From positions 1-9,553 of the forward strand of contig CAYGUI010000050.1 in NCBI GenBank assembly GCA_964353115.1: DNA of 9,553 nucleotides, given 5' to 3'. Below, in pieces: positions 1-7,824 of the stretch (position 1 is its first letter; the number at the start of each line of letters is the position of its first letter). Source of the DNA: CAYGUI01 sp964353115. GTDB taxonomy: Bacteria; Pseudomonadota; Gammaproteobacteria; JAGOUU01. The notes under the pieces are model-generated. The model searched no databases. It was not told the origin of the DNA and was given only the letters and a program-made list of their open reading frames with translations. A program made the position numbers and the translations under genes.

Positions 1-2250
1 ATTATATGCTTTGTTATCATTAAATTTAAAATTACCTGAAGATATTTCCCAATATTTATTATTCAAATTATATCTAGCCAGCAAATTTCTAGTTGATTTT
101 TTATCTGACTTATTAAGTGGCGGCAATAGATTAAAAGACACCCCTTCAAGATTAGACAAAATTTCTACATAATTAGATTTGTTAGCTACTTTTGGCAATA
201 CAATATTAACTTTAATATCTGTATTACCAGAAATTAAATCTTTTAATGGCAAATTTGATATTTTAACAAGATCTTTTGAATCAATATTACCTGCTGCTGA
301 AATAATATCTGATTTTTTAGAATTATAATTGTTAGCTTTAATTATAAATTCATGACCTAAAGCCTCAGCTCTGGCATTTTTAATTTCGAAACCATTAGTT
401 GTAAAATTTAAATCCCCTGTTATTTTTTTAATTTCAAAAGGAATAGACTTATTTTTAACAATATTATTATTAAAATTTATCTGCCCTAAGATTACTGAAT
501 CTAAACCTTGCTTTAATGGCATTGAAATATTCAAATTCAAGTCCATTTTTCCATTAATACCAAGATCTTTTAGACCAATAAATTTATTCTTTAATGGGCT
601 GTTAATTAAATAATTAATTCCATCAAGAGTGTCGCCGGTTATATCACTAGAAATATTTAAAATTGGCACGGCACCTTTTTTCATGTCCAGCATATTGCCA
701 GAAGCTTTTTTAATTACAGCACTACCAATTTTCCCCGAATTAATATTAAATTTTAAGTTTTTATTTGATATATCGATATTAGCATTTAGATCATTAATAT
801 TTTCCCAGTGATCAGCATAGTGTAATGCTGAATTTTTTATATCAAAATTTATATTTAACTTATTTTCATGCTCAGAAAGAGATTTATGCCAATTAGCCTT
901 ACCATTAATAACTTTTCCCGATAAAAAACTATTTTTAACCCATAAAATCACATCTTTATCTATTATATTGGGTAAATATTTATAAACTTTATTTACATCT
1001 GCTGATAATATGTTCACTGATAAATCAGAAGAGTTCATATCTCCATTGATATTAATATTGTCAGATGAATTTTTTAGTACAAAATTATCGATAGAAAAAT
1101 TATTGTTGTTAATTTTAGAGCTTACTGAAAAATTGGTTAATTCAATTTTATTATTAAATAATTTATCTAAATTTAGCTCTGTATTTTTTCCATAAGCAGT
1201 AAATTTATGATTACCCAAATCTCCGCCTATAACCAAATCTTTAAAACTAGCGGAATATTTATCACTAATAATTTTAGAAGTTTCCGGAAAGAATATTTTT
1301 GCTTTATTATCTGAATAATTTATTTCTGCTTGAGAAAATTGCAAACCATAATTTTTTTTATCATAAAGATAAGAGACCTTATCTGCTGAAACTCTAGAAT
1401 CAACATTTGCTATTTTTCCATCAAGTATTTTTGCCCATGCCTTGGCTACAAAATTTCCATTGATATTTAAATCTGGAATATATTTTTTTATTGTTTTTTT
1501 AACAAAATCTGATTTTGCATAATACCAATTAACATATAAATCAGCGTCTATATTTTTAGACAAAGGCCAAAAGTTACTCGTTGACTTTAATCCTATTTCA
1601 AACTTATTTATATTTGAATTTTCATCAATATAATCAGCATCAGTATAAATCACATAATTATCCAATGAATTGATAATGCTCAATTTTTTAAGAACAACTG
1701 TACTTAAAACATCCTTATTCGCATGATCATATAAATATACTTTTCCATTATCAATTTCTATAAAATTTTGGGAAAAGATAAAATTAAAAAGCTCTTTTTG
1801 CTCCTCAACTTTTTTACTTGTAAATGTCGATAATTGAAATTTTTCTATTTTTTTATCTTCGGATGAATTAGCAGCAAAAATTACTTCCGGGCTTTCAATA
1901 CGAATTAGACGAAATATGGGTTTAAGATGAAAAAGACTACTAAAAATATTTAAATCTAATGAAACTTTTTTCGCCCTAATATCAGGTAGAGATACCGATT
2001 TGTTATAAGCCTTAACGTCATCTGCAGATATAGTTAAATTTAAGCCATACCATGATGTAGTTAAGTTATTGAAATTTATGTTAGTACCAATTTTATGATC
2101 AATAAAATTAATTATATCTGTCTTGTGATTTGGCAAAGACAGCGTTACCTCTCTCACAATACTCAAAAGTACTGCAGTGGCAATAACGCAAAGTGCAAAT
2201 AAGTACCATAACTTATTAGCTATTGTAAGAAAAATTGATTTTATGGACAT
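1..2250 (-). CDS. yhdP: YhdP family AsmA-like envelope protein, N-terminal 750 residues (partial, runs off the left edge)
   Basis: The minus-strand frame is open without a stop from the ATG at 2250 to the window edge, giving 750 codons; the E. coli family member is about 1,266 residues, so roughly 60% is present. The protein starts with a short basic N-terminus and one membrane segment (about residues 13-32, rich in L, A, V, I), followed by a long periplasmic region rich in N, D, I and K. YhdP-family landmarks are visible: a WYGLNL motif near residue 67, YLP at about 425-427 followed by WVKNSFLSGKV, a 'YADHWENINDL' stretch, and SPL at about 551-553 followed by GLKDLGINGKM and a PL motif. Known of the family: inner-membrane-anchored AsmA/TamB-like proteins implicated in moving phospholipid to the outer membrane. 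The start codon directly abuts the mreD stop (TAA then ATG) and has no Shine-Dalgarno of its own, so I infer translational coupling with mreD. The identity rests on motif recognition; the C-terminal part is not visible. Confidence 0.86.
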   Translation of the reverse strand, partial: MSIKSIFLTIANKLWYLFALCVIATAVLLSIVREVTLSLPNHKTDIINFIDHKIGTNINFNNLTTSWYGLNLTISADDVKAYNKSVSLPDIRAKKVSLDLNIFSSLFHLKPIFRLIRIESPEVIFAANSSEDKKIEKFQLSTFTSKKVEEQKELFNFIFSQNFIEIDNGKVYLYDHANKDVLSTVVLKKLSIINSLDNYVIYTDADYIDENSNINKFEIGLKSTSNFWPLSKNIDADLYVNWYYAKSDFVKKTIKKYIPDLNINGNFVAKAWAKILDGKIANVDSRVSADKVSYLYDKKNYGLQFSQAEINYSDNKAKIFFPETSKIISDKYSASFKDLVIGGDLGNHKFTAYGKNTELNLDKLFNNKIELTNFSVSSKINNNNFSIDNFVLKNSSDNININGDMNSSDLSVNILSADVNKVYKYLPNIIDKDVILWVKNSFLSGKVINGKANWHKSLSEHENKLNINFDIKNSALHYADHWENINDLNANIDISNKNLKFNINSGKIGSAVIKKASGNMLDMKKGAVPILNISSDITGDTLDGINYLINSPLKNKFIGLKDLGINGKMDLNLNISMPLKQGLDSVILGQINFNNNIVKNKSIPFEIKKITGDLNFTTNGFEIKNARAEALGHEFIIKANNYNSKKSDIISAAGNIDSKDLVKISNLPLKDLISGNTDIKVNIVLPKVANKSNYVEILSNLEGVSFNLLPPLNKSDKKSTRNLLARYNLNNKYWEISSGNFKFNDNKAYN

Positions 2251-2655
2251 TTAAATATTATGGAATATAGTTCGGTATTTATCTAACACATATTTTACCA
2301 CTGGCCAGAGTAAAACTCCAAGCAATAGGTTCAAAAAGTAAGAAAATAAACTATTTATATAAAAATGTTTAGTAAATAACAAAAGGCAAAGAAATAGGAA
2401 AAAATAATATACAATAAGACCTTTCACTAAGGTAAATATCTGATATAAAAAAGAATCTTCTATTGTATAACCTATGGAATTAGCATTATTAGAGATGTAA
2501 CTAACGATAGCAAATCCCAAGGCGTTGAGACCTAAGTACCCACCTGTTAATAAATCAAATATTAGGCCAAGACCAAATGCATAAAAAAGTATAAATTCTG
2601 AAACTGAAAAATAGCTCCAATAAATTAGAATATCAAGAATTATTACATGAAGCAT
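2251..2655 (-). CDS. mreD: Rod shape-determining protein MreD, short form
   Basis: This is a 134-residue, very hydrophobic inner-membrane protein encoded between mreC and yhdP. MreD partners MreC and MreB in the elongasome that directs lateral peptidoglycan synthesis. Family features visible: an LIYW motif at residues 10-13, a GLIFDLLTGGYLG stretch at about 30-42 (conserved Asp34 and Gly-rich turn), a Tyr/Phe/Leu-rich membrane segment at about 74-95, and a C-terminal GVLLWPVV at 113-120, as in E. coli MreD. E. coli MreD has 162 residues; by eye, this protein aligns from about E. coli residue 38, so the first transmembrane helix is missing. No longer start is available: the frame upstream of the ATG reads TAA ATA GGT AGA TTC ATG. 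The ATG lies 8 bp after the mreC stop, and an AGGT-like Shine-Dalgarno overlaps that stop. Confidence 0.88.
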   Translation of the reverse strand: MLHVIILDILIYWSYFSVSEFILFYAFGLGLIFDLLTGGYLGLNALGFAIVSYISNNANSIGYTIEDSFLYQIFTLVKGLIVYYFFLFLCLLLFTKHFYINSLFSYFLNLLLGVLLWPVVKYVLDKYRTIFHNI

Positions 2656-2663
2656 GAATCTAC

Positions 2664-3473
2664 CTATTTAACCAAAACCAGTCGCGAAATCTTCTTTAAA
2701 TTAGCATTAGTCGCAACATCAATTTTAGCAAATTTATTATTATTGCCTTTATGCATATTACTAATAGTGCCAACTGGTAGACCTTCTGGGTAACGACCGC
2801 TTAGGCCTGAAGTTAGGATTTTATCCCCAACCTTTATATCAGCTGTTAAAGGAACATTAATTAATTCTAGGTGATTAATTTCACCAGTTCCACGAGCTAC
2901 AAAACGTTCATTTGTGCGCTCTATTTTTACTGGTGTTGTGTGCTCTAAACTAGAAATTAAAATAGCAGTATTTAACTTGCTATCATTGCTAATAATTTGG
3001 CCGATAAGACCATTTTCATCGATAACTGTCGCGCCAGTATCTATTTTATGCTCAGATTCAGTACCCAATACAATTTTTTGTTTATAAGGCTCTGACTGTA
3101 TATCTAACACTTCTGCTAAAGTATATTTACGTGCACGACCCGGAACAACTCCTAGTAATTTAAATAAATGTTCGTTTTCTTGCTCTAAATTACCAGCTAC
3201 TTTTAATTGCGCTAATAAAGCTAAATTTTGCTCTTTTAATTTTTCATTCTCAGCTAATAATAAATCTTTGTTTTGAAAAAAGTCGCCTATTTTATGGTAA
3301 ATATTTTTTGGCAGACTTGCGGCATAATAAACTGGGCGCAGTAACCTATAAACGCCCAGTTTTTGTGACAACCCAAATTTTATATCAACAGCAAACAATG
3401 ATATTGCAATTAAGAAAATAACAACTAAAGTCTTATTTGATGCTTTTTTATAAAAAATTCCGCTTTGTCCCAT
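2664..3473 (-). CDS. mreC: Rod shape-determining protein MreC
   Basis: MreC is the bitopic periplasmic scaffold of the elongasome, linking MreB inside the cell to PBP2/RodA outside. The 269-residue product has a short cytoplasmic basic tail, one membrane anchor (about residues 14-30, TLVVIFLIAISLFAV), a coiled coil at about 70-107 (LLLAENEKLKEQN, then LEQENEHLFKLL), and the beta-rich MreC domain. Typical motifs of that domain are ENGLIGQI at 153-160 and TSGLSGRYPEGLPVG at 221-235. It ends shortly after the domain, without the longer C-terminal tail of E. coli MreC (about 367 residues), but the conserved domain itself is complete. The ATG follows the mreB stop by 14 bp, with an AGGG Shine-Dalgarno (3480-3483) 6 nt upstream of the start. 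It is clearly in one operon with mreB and mreD. Confidence 0.95.
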   Translation of the reverse strand: MGQSGIFYKKASNKTLVVIFLIAISLFAVDIKFGLSQKLGVYRLLRPVYYAASLPKNIYHKIGDFFQNKDLLLAENEKLKEQNLALLAQLKVAGNLEQENEHLFKLLGVVPGRARKYTLAEVLDIQSEPYKQKIVLGTESEHKIDTGATVIDENGLIGQIISNDSKLNTAILISSLEHTTPVKIERTNERFVARGTGEINHLELINVPLTADIKVGDKILTSGLSGRYPEGLPVGTISNMHKGNNNKFAKIDVATNANLKKISRLVLVK

Positions 3474-3487
3474 TATGTACCCTAAAT

Positions 3488-4540
3488 TTATAATTCATCA
3501 GTAAAATATTGATAGCCTTTTTTCCCAAGCATATCTAATACTTTACCACCACCGCGTGCTACACAAGTTAATGGAGCTTCGGCTATTAAAACTGGCAAAC
3601 CAGTTTCTTCCATTAATAAACGATCAAGATCACGCAAAAGAGCTCCACCACCAGTTAGCATCATGCCTTTTTCGGCTATATCAGAGGCTAATTCTGGTGG
3701 ACATTTTTCAAGAGCCTCACGTACCGCTGCAACAATTCCAGCCAATGGCTCTTGCAAGGCTTCTAAAATTTCATCACTGGTCAATGTAAATGTTTTAGGT
3801 ATGCCTTCTGCAACATGACGACCACGAACTTCAATTTCACGAATGTCATCGCTCGGATAAGCAAGACCAATCTCTTTTTTGATTCGCTCAGCTGTCGCCT
3901 CACCAATCAAGCAACCATAATTTTTGCGAACATAGTTAATAATTGCATCATCAAATCGGTCACCCCCAATGCGTACAGAAGCTGAATAAACCACTCCACT
4001 TAGTGAAATAATCGCAACCTCTGTTGTACCACCACCGATATCAACAACCATAGATCCGCACGCCTCTTCTACAGCAAGACCAGAACCAATAGCAGCAGCA
4101 ACCGGCTCTTCTATTAAATACACTTCGCGTGCACCAGCTCCAAGAGCCGATTCTTTAATTGCTTTACGCTCAACTTGCGTTGCCCCACATGGCACACAAA
4201 TTATCACACGCGGACTTGGACGAAGAAAGTTAGATTGATGAACTGTGCGAATAAAATGCTGCAGCATTCTTTCTGTAACAAAAAAGTTAGCTATTACACC
4301 GTCACGTAATGGACGAATAGCTTCGATATTTCCTGGTGTACGACCTAGCATTTGTTTTGCGCTTAAACCTACGGCAACAACTATTTTTTTACCAGTTCCT
4401 GGATGATTTTTTATAGCAACAACTGATGGCTCATCTAAAACTATTCCTTTTCCTTTAGCATAAATTATAGTATTTGCCGTCCCTAAATCTATTGATATAT
4501 CTTCTGAAAGAAGTCCCAATGCATTTTTAATGAATCCCAT
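3488..4540 (-). CDS. mreB: Rod shape-determining actin homologue MreB
   Basis: MreB is the bacterial actin that forms membrane-bound filaments and positions the peptidoglycan elongation complex. The product is 350 residues (E. coli 347) and very close to the E. coli protein by eye. Actin-fold nucleotide motifs are intact: phosphate-1 loop DLGTAN at 18-23, a VPCGATQVERKA stretch at about 116-127, IEEPVAAAIG at 143-152, phosphate-2 loop VVDIGGGTTEVA at 165-176, and adenosine motif MLTGGGALL at 294-302, followed by the conserved VARGGGKVLDML near the C-terminus. The N-terminus has a short amphipathic stretch (GFIKNALGLL) that could bind the membrane. The ATG start is supported by AGGA (4547-4550) at 6-nt spacing. 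It is the first gene of the mreB-mreC-mreD-yhdP operon and is transcribed away from gatC. Confidence 0.98.
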   Translation of the reverse strand: MGFIKNALGLLSEDISIDLGTANTIIYAKGKGIVLDEPSVVAIKNHPGTGKKIVVAVGLSAKQMLGRTPGNIEAIRPLRDGVIANFFVTERMLQHFIRTVHQSNFLRPSPRVIICVPCGATQVERKAIKESALGAGAREVYLIEEPVAAAIGSGLAVEEACGSMVVDIGGGTTEVAIISLSGVVYSASVRIGGDRFDDAIINYVRKNYGCLIGEATAERIKKEIGLAYPSDDIREIEVRGRHVAEGIPKTFTLTSDEILEALQEPLAGIVAAVREALEKCPPELASDIAEKGMMLTGGGALLRDLDRLLMEETGLPVLIAEAPLTCVARGGGKVLDMLGKKGYQYFTDEL

Positions 4541-4546
4541 GAAAAT

Positions 4547-4550
4547 TCCT
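4547..4550 (-). promoter_or_regulatory. Ribosome binding site of mreB
   Basis: The minus strand reads AGGA six bases before the mreB ATG. Together with AGGG of mreC and AGGGG of gatB it is one of few clear Shine-Dalgarno sequences in the window; most other starts here lack one. Confidence 0.65.
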
Positions 4551-4570
4551 ATTTTTTTCTAGTTAATGAT

Positions 4571-4578
4571 AGTATAAT
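4571..4578. promoter_or_regulatory. Overlapping divergent -10 elements between mreB and gatC
   Basis: The 75-bp gap 4541-4615 must hold the promoters of both operons. On the plus strand a perfect TATAAT lies at 4573-4578, about 38 bp before the gatC ATG. On the minus strand TATACT lies at 4571-4576, about 31 bp before the mreB ATG. The two -10 candidates share four base pairs inside an imperfect palindrome (TAGTATAATTCTA, 4570-4582). Neither has a good -35: TATTTT at 17-bp spacing for gatC and TAGTTA at 17 bp for mreB. This placement is inferred from base pattern only; an additional promoter upstream or an activator could be involved. Confidence 0.5.
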
Positions 4579-4615
4579 TCTACACAACTTCTTTAACTAT
4601 ATACCAATTTAATTT

Positions 4616-4897
4616 ATGTCTCCTGATTCATTAAGAAAAATATTTGAATTAGCCAAGTTAGAAGGCTCTGATGAATTTATTGCAAAAACAGCAATTGATA
4701 TTGATAAAATTTTCTCCATGGTATCTGAAATAAATAACATAGATACAACAGGCATTGAACCACTAGCTCATTCTAATAACGCAACCCAAAGATTACGTGA
4801 CGATACCCCTGACGCTGATATTCCTCGTGATAAGCTACAAAGTATTGCACCTAGCACAGAATCTGGTTTGTATTTAGTGCCAACTGTTATCGAATAA
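4616..4897 (+). CDS. gatC: Aspartyl/glutamyl-tRNA amidotransferase subunit C
   Basis: GatC is the small subunit of the GatCAB transamidase; it wraps around GatA and stabilises the GatA-GatB complex. The 93-residue product has the usual family length and features: an N-terminal helix (SLRKIFELAKLEGSDEF), a second helix (IDIDKIFSMVSEINNID) with the conserved VxxINxID pattern, then TGIEPLAH and RLRDDTPD motifs at about 45-65, and a C-terminal APSTESGLYLVPTVIE tail that matches the family's 'aP..e.g.f.VP.vi.' ending. The ATG has no visible Shine-Dalgarno. gatA follows after 13 bp. It is the first gene of gatC-gatA-gatB and is divergent from mreB. Confidence 0.95.
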   Translation: MSPDSLRKIFELAKLEGSDEFIAKTAIDIDKIFSMVSEINNIDTTGIEPLAHSNNATQRLRDDTPDADIPRDKLQSIAPSTESGLYLVPTVIE

Positions 4898-4910
4898 AAC
4901 TCTAAAAATT

Positions 4911-6365
4911 ATGCTGTATAAAACTGTAGCCGAATTATCAAAAGATTTAAAAGAAAAACAATATTCAAGTACTGAGTTAACTCAATACTTTCTTGACAGA
5001 ATTACCGCTCATGATGAGAATTTAAACAGTTTTATAACTGTTACCGCTGATTTAGCATTAAAGCAAGCTGCTGATGCTGATAAAATTTTAAGCCGCGGTG
5101 GCGATTACAATCCTCTTCTTGGTATTCCAATTGCACACAAAGATATTTTTTGTACTTATGGCGTTAAAACTAGCTGTGGTTCAAAAATGCTTGATAATTT
5201 TATTGCACCATATGAATCAACCATAACTAAAAAAATGCAAGATGCTGGCATGGTAATGCTTGGCAAAACCAACATGGACGAATTCGCCATGGGTTCATCA
5301 AATGAAACAAGTTTTTATGGAGCAGTTAAAAATCCGTGGAATTTTGACTGCGTTCCAGGTGGATCATCTGGTGGCGCTGCGGCATGTGTTGCTGCAAGAA
5401 TAGCCCCATGTGCGACAGGAACCGATACTGGCGGCTCAATTCGTCAGCCTGCTGCTTTTTGTGGCATAACAGGAATTAAACCATCTTATGGTCGTGTCTC
5501 GCGCTTTGGCATGATTGCCTTTGCTTCAAGCCTCGATCAAGCCGGACCTATGACTTATTCTGCTGAAGATGCTGCTCTGCTTTTAAATGGCATGTGTGGT
5601 TTTGATGAAAAAGATTCTACTTCGTTAAATATCGAGACATGTGATTTTACAAAAAATTTAAACAAAGATTTATCTGGTTTAAAAATTGGCGTGCCAAAAG
5701 AATATTTACCTGAGCATTTGAATAAAGATGTTGCGGATAAGACTTATGAAGTAATTAAGCAATTTGAGAAAATGGGTGCAACCATTAAAGAAATAAGCTT
5801 AGAAAATCCGAATATTGCTATCCCAGTTTATTATGTTATTGCTCCAGCAGAAGCATCTGCTAATTTAGCGCGATTTGATGGCGTACGATACGGCTATCGA
5901 TGCGAAGATCCTAATGGCTTAGCTGATTTATACAAACGCAGCCGCTCTGAAGGATTTGGCGATGAAGTTAAAAAACGAATTTTAATTGGTACACATGTCC
6001 TATCTTCCGGCTATTACGATGCGTATTATTTACAAGCACAAAAAATTCGTCGCATAATTTTTAATCAATTTAATGATGCTTTTAAAGATGTCGATGTTAT
6101 TTTAGGGCCAACAGCGCCATCAACTGCATTTCAATTTAATTCTAAAAAGGATCCTATTGAAATGTATTTGAACGATATTTATACCTGTGCAGTTAATCTT
6201 GCAGGATTACCTGCAATTTCATTTCCAGCAGGTTTTATTAATAATATGCCAATCGGCATGCAATTAATTGGTAAGTATTTGGATGAAAGTACTTTATTAA
6301 ATTGCGTGCATAAATATCAATGTGAAACTGACTGGCATAAGCAAATTCCACAACAATTTTCTTAA
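4911..6365 (+). CDS. gatA: Aspartyl/glutamyl-tRNA amidotransferase subunit A (amidase)
   Basis: GatA is the glutaminase of GatCAB: it releases ammonia from glutamine and passes it to GatB, which amidates misacylated Glu-tRNA(Gln) or Asp-tRNA(Asn). The 484-residue product is full length for the amidase-signature family. The Ser-cisSer-Lys catalytic triad can be read directly: Lys77 in PIAHKDIF, Ser152 in PGGSSGG, and nucleophile Ser176 in TDTGGSIRQPA; the spacing (75 and 99 residues from the Lys) equals that of S. aureus GatA (K79/S154/S178). The C-terminal stretch NLAGLPAISFPAGFINNMPIGMQLIG is also typical. The ATG at 4911 gives the usual family N-terminus (a helix followed by SSTELTQYFLDRI). 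No Shine-Dalgarno is seen, so coupling with gatC is likely. Confidence 0.97.
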   Translation: MLYKTVAELSKDLKEKQYSSTELTQYFLDRITAHDENLNSFITVTADLALKQAADADKILSRGGDYNPLLGIPIAHKDIFCTYGVKTSCGSKMLDNFIAPYESTITKKMQDAGMVMLGKTNMDEFAMGSSNETSFYGAVKNPWNFDCVPGGSSGGAAACVAARIAPCATGTDTGGSIRQPAAFCGITGIKPSYGRVSRFGMIAFASSLDQAGPMTYSAEDAALLLNGMCGFDEKDSTSLNIETCDFTKNLNKDLSGLKIGVPKEYLPEHLNKDVADKTYEVIKQFEKMGATIKEISLENPNIAIPVYYVIAPAEASANLARFDGVRYGYRCEDPNGLADLYKRSRSEGFGDEVKKRILIGTHVLSSGYYDAYYLQAQKIRRIIFNQFNDAFKDVDVILGPTAPSTAFQFNSKKDPIEMYLNDIYTCAVNLAGLPAISFPAGFINNMPIGMQLIGKYLDESTLLNCVHKYQCETDWHKQIPQQFS

Positions 6366-6376
6366 AATATATTTAC

Positions 6377-6381
6377 AGGGG
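6377..6381 (+). promoter_or_regulatory. Ribosome binding site of gatB
   Basis: AGGGG lies seven bases before the gatB ATG, within the 23-bp gatA-gatB gap. It supports the ATG at 6389 as the start and gives gatB its own initiation signal, unlike gatA. Confidence 0.7.
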
Positions 6382-6388
6382 TTTTTAG

Positions 6389-7822
6389 ATGTCTTGGGAA
6401 ACAGTAATTGGACTTGAAGTTCACGTACAACTTGCCACAAAAACAAAAATTTTCTCGAATGCACCAACCAAATTTGGCGCTGCTCCTAATAGTCAGGCTA
6501 ATATTATTGATCTTGCAATGCCCGGTGTTTTACCAGTCTTAAATCGTGAAGCTGTTACCATGGCTATTAAGCTTGGTTTAGCTGTCGATGCTGAAATTTG
6601 CCAAGATTCTGTGTTTGCCCGTAAAAATTATTTTTATCCGGATTTACCTAAAGGTTATCAAATTAGTCAATTCGATAAGCCAATCGTTGGTTTAGGTCAC
6701 CTAGATATTACTTTAGAAAATGGTGAGAAAAAACGCATTGGTGTAACTCGAGCACACTTGGAAGAAGATGCTGGAAAATCTTTACATGAAGATTTTCAAG
6801 GTTTTTCAGGAATTGATTTAAACCGTGCTGGCATACCGTTATTAGAAATAGTATCAGAACCTGATATGTCTTCTCCGCAAGAGGCTATTGCGTATTTAAA
6901 AACCTTACATTCTTTAGTACGTTATTTAGAAATTTCTGATGCTAATATGCAAGAAGGTTCGTTCCGCTGCGATGCTAACGTGTCGGTAAGAAAAAAAGGC
7001 AGCTCAAAATTAGGCACTAGATCAGAAATTAAAAATTTAAATTCATTTAAATTTATCGAAAAAGCTATTAACTTTGAAGTTGCGCGTCATATTGATATTT
7101 TAGAATCTGGCGGCGAAATAGTTCAAGAAACTCGTCTTTATGATTCAGACAAAGATGAAACTCGCAGCATGCGTTCAAAAGAAGAAGCAACTGATTATCG
7201 TTACTTCTCTGATCCTGATTTATTACCTGTAATTATTGAAGATAAATTTATTAAAGATATTAGAAATAATTTACCAGAATTACCACATATTAAATTTGAG
7301 CGTTTTATTAAAGATTACGGATTAACAAAATACGATTCGTCTGTATTAACTTCTAATAAATTTTTAGCTAATTACTATGAAGATGCTATAAAACAAGCAC
7401 CAAAAGCAGCTAAAAAAGTTGCTAACTGGGTTACTGTTGAATTATTGGGAATTTTAAATAAAAATGATTTAGATATAAATAACTCACCTATTGCTAGCAT
7501 TGAACTCGGCAATCTAGTTGCAAAAATTGATTCTGGTGATTTATCAGGAAAAATGGCGAAAGAAGTTTTTGAAGCTCTATGGCATAAAGAAGGTACTGTT
7601 GCTGAAATTATTGAAAAACGTGGCTTAAAACAAGTTACTGACACCAAGGCCATTGAAGAGTTATGTCAAAAAATTATTGACGCTAATCCAAATCAGTTAG
7701 AGCAATATAGATCAGGTAAAGATAAATTATTTGGATTTTTCGTGGGACAAGTCATGAAGGAATCTAAAGGTCAAGCTAACCCTGAGCAAGTTAATGAGAT
7801 TCTGAAAAAGCTGTTGGGGTAA
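6389..7822 (+). CDS. gatB: Aspartyl/glutamyl-tRNA amidotransferase subunit B
   Basis: GatB binds the misacylated tRNA, activates the side-chain carboxylate with ATP and transfers ammonia from GatA. The 477-residue product matches the family length. Motifs in order: GLEVHVQL (8-15), DLAMPGVLPVLN (41-52), FARKNYFYPDLPKGYQISQ (76-94), RAHLEEDAGK (121-130), NRAGIPLLEIVSEPD (145-159), MQEGSFRCDANVSVR (187-201), GTRSEIKNLNSF (209-220) and DYRYFSDPDLLP (269-280). The last 150 residues form the YqeY-like helical tail that contacts the tRNA, ending GQANPEQVNEILKKLLG. Nothing looks broken. Transcription probably ends in the hairpin-rich repeat that begins 3 bp after the stop codon. Confidence 0.97.
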   Translation: MSWETVIGLEVHVQLATKTKIFSNAPTKFGAAPNSQANIIDLAMPGVLPVLNREAVTMAIKLGLAVDAEICQDSVFARKNYFYPDLPKGYQISQFDKPIVGLGHLDITLENGEKKRIGVTRAHLEEDAGKSLHEDFQGFSGIDLNRAGIPLLEIVSEPDMSSPQEAIAYLKTLHSLVRYLEISDANMQEGSFRCDANVSVRKKGSSKLGTRSEIKNLNSFKFIEKAINFEVARHIDILESGGEIVQETRLYDSDKDETRSMRSKEEATDYRYFSDPDLLPVIIEDKFIKDIRNNLPELPHIKFERFIKDYGLTKYDSSVLTSNKFLANYYEDAIKQAPKAAKKVANWVTVELLGILNKNDLDINNSPIASIELGNLVAKIDSGDLSGKMAKEVFEALWHKEGTVAEIIEKRGLKQVTDTKAIEELCQKIIDANPNQLEQYRSGKDKLFGFFVGQVMKESKGQANPEQVNEILKKLLG

Positions 7823-7824
7823 TC

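Noticed and set aside
629..1195. Two plus-strand open frames of about 60 codons (629-811 and 1010-1195)
   Set aside because: They are antisense to the continuous yhdP frame and their hydrophobic content mirrors its beta-rich periplasmic region.
2656..2700. A frameshift hiding the missing MreD N-terminus within the end of mreC
   Set aside because: mreC reads through to a normal family ending (SRLVLVK) and the upstream mreD frame closes at 2668-2670, so one indel would damage mreC; a real short form is simpler.
3556..3789. Plus-strand open frame of 77 codons inside mreB
   Set aside because: It is antisense to a highly conserved region of mreB and has no family likeness.
7375..7653. Minus-strand open frame of 92 codons inside gatB
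   Set aside because: It is antisense to the conserved YqeY-like tail of gatB; no start signal or motif.
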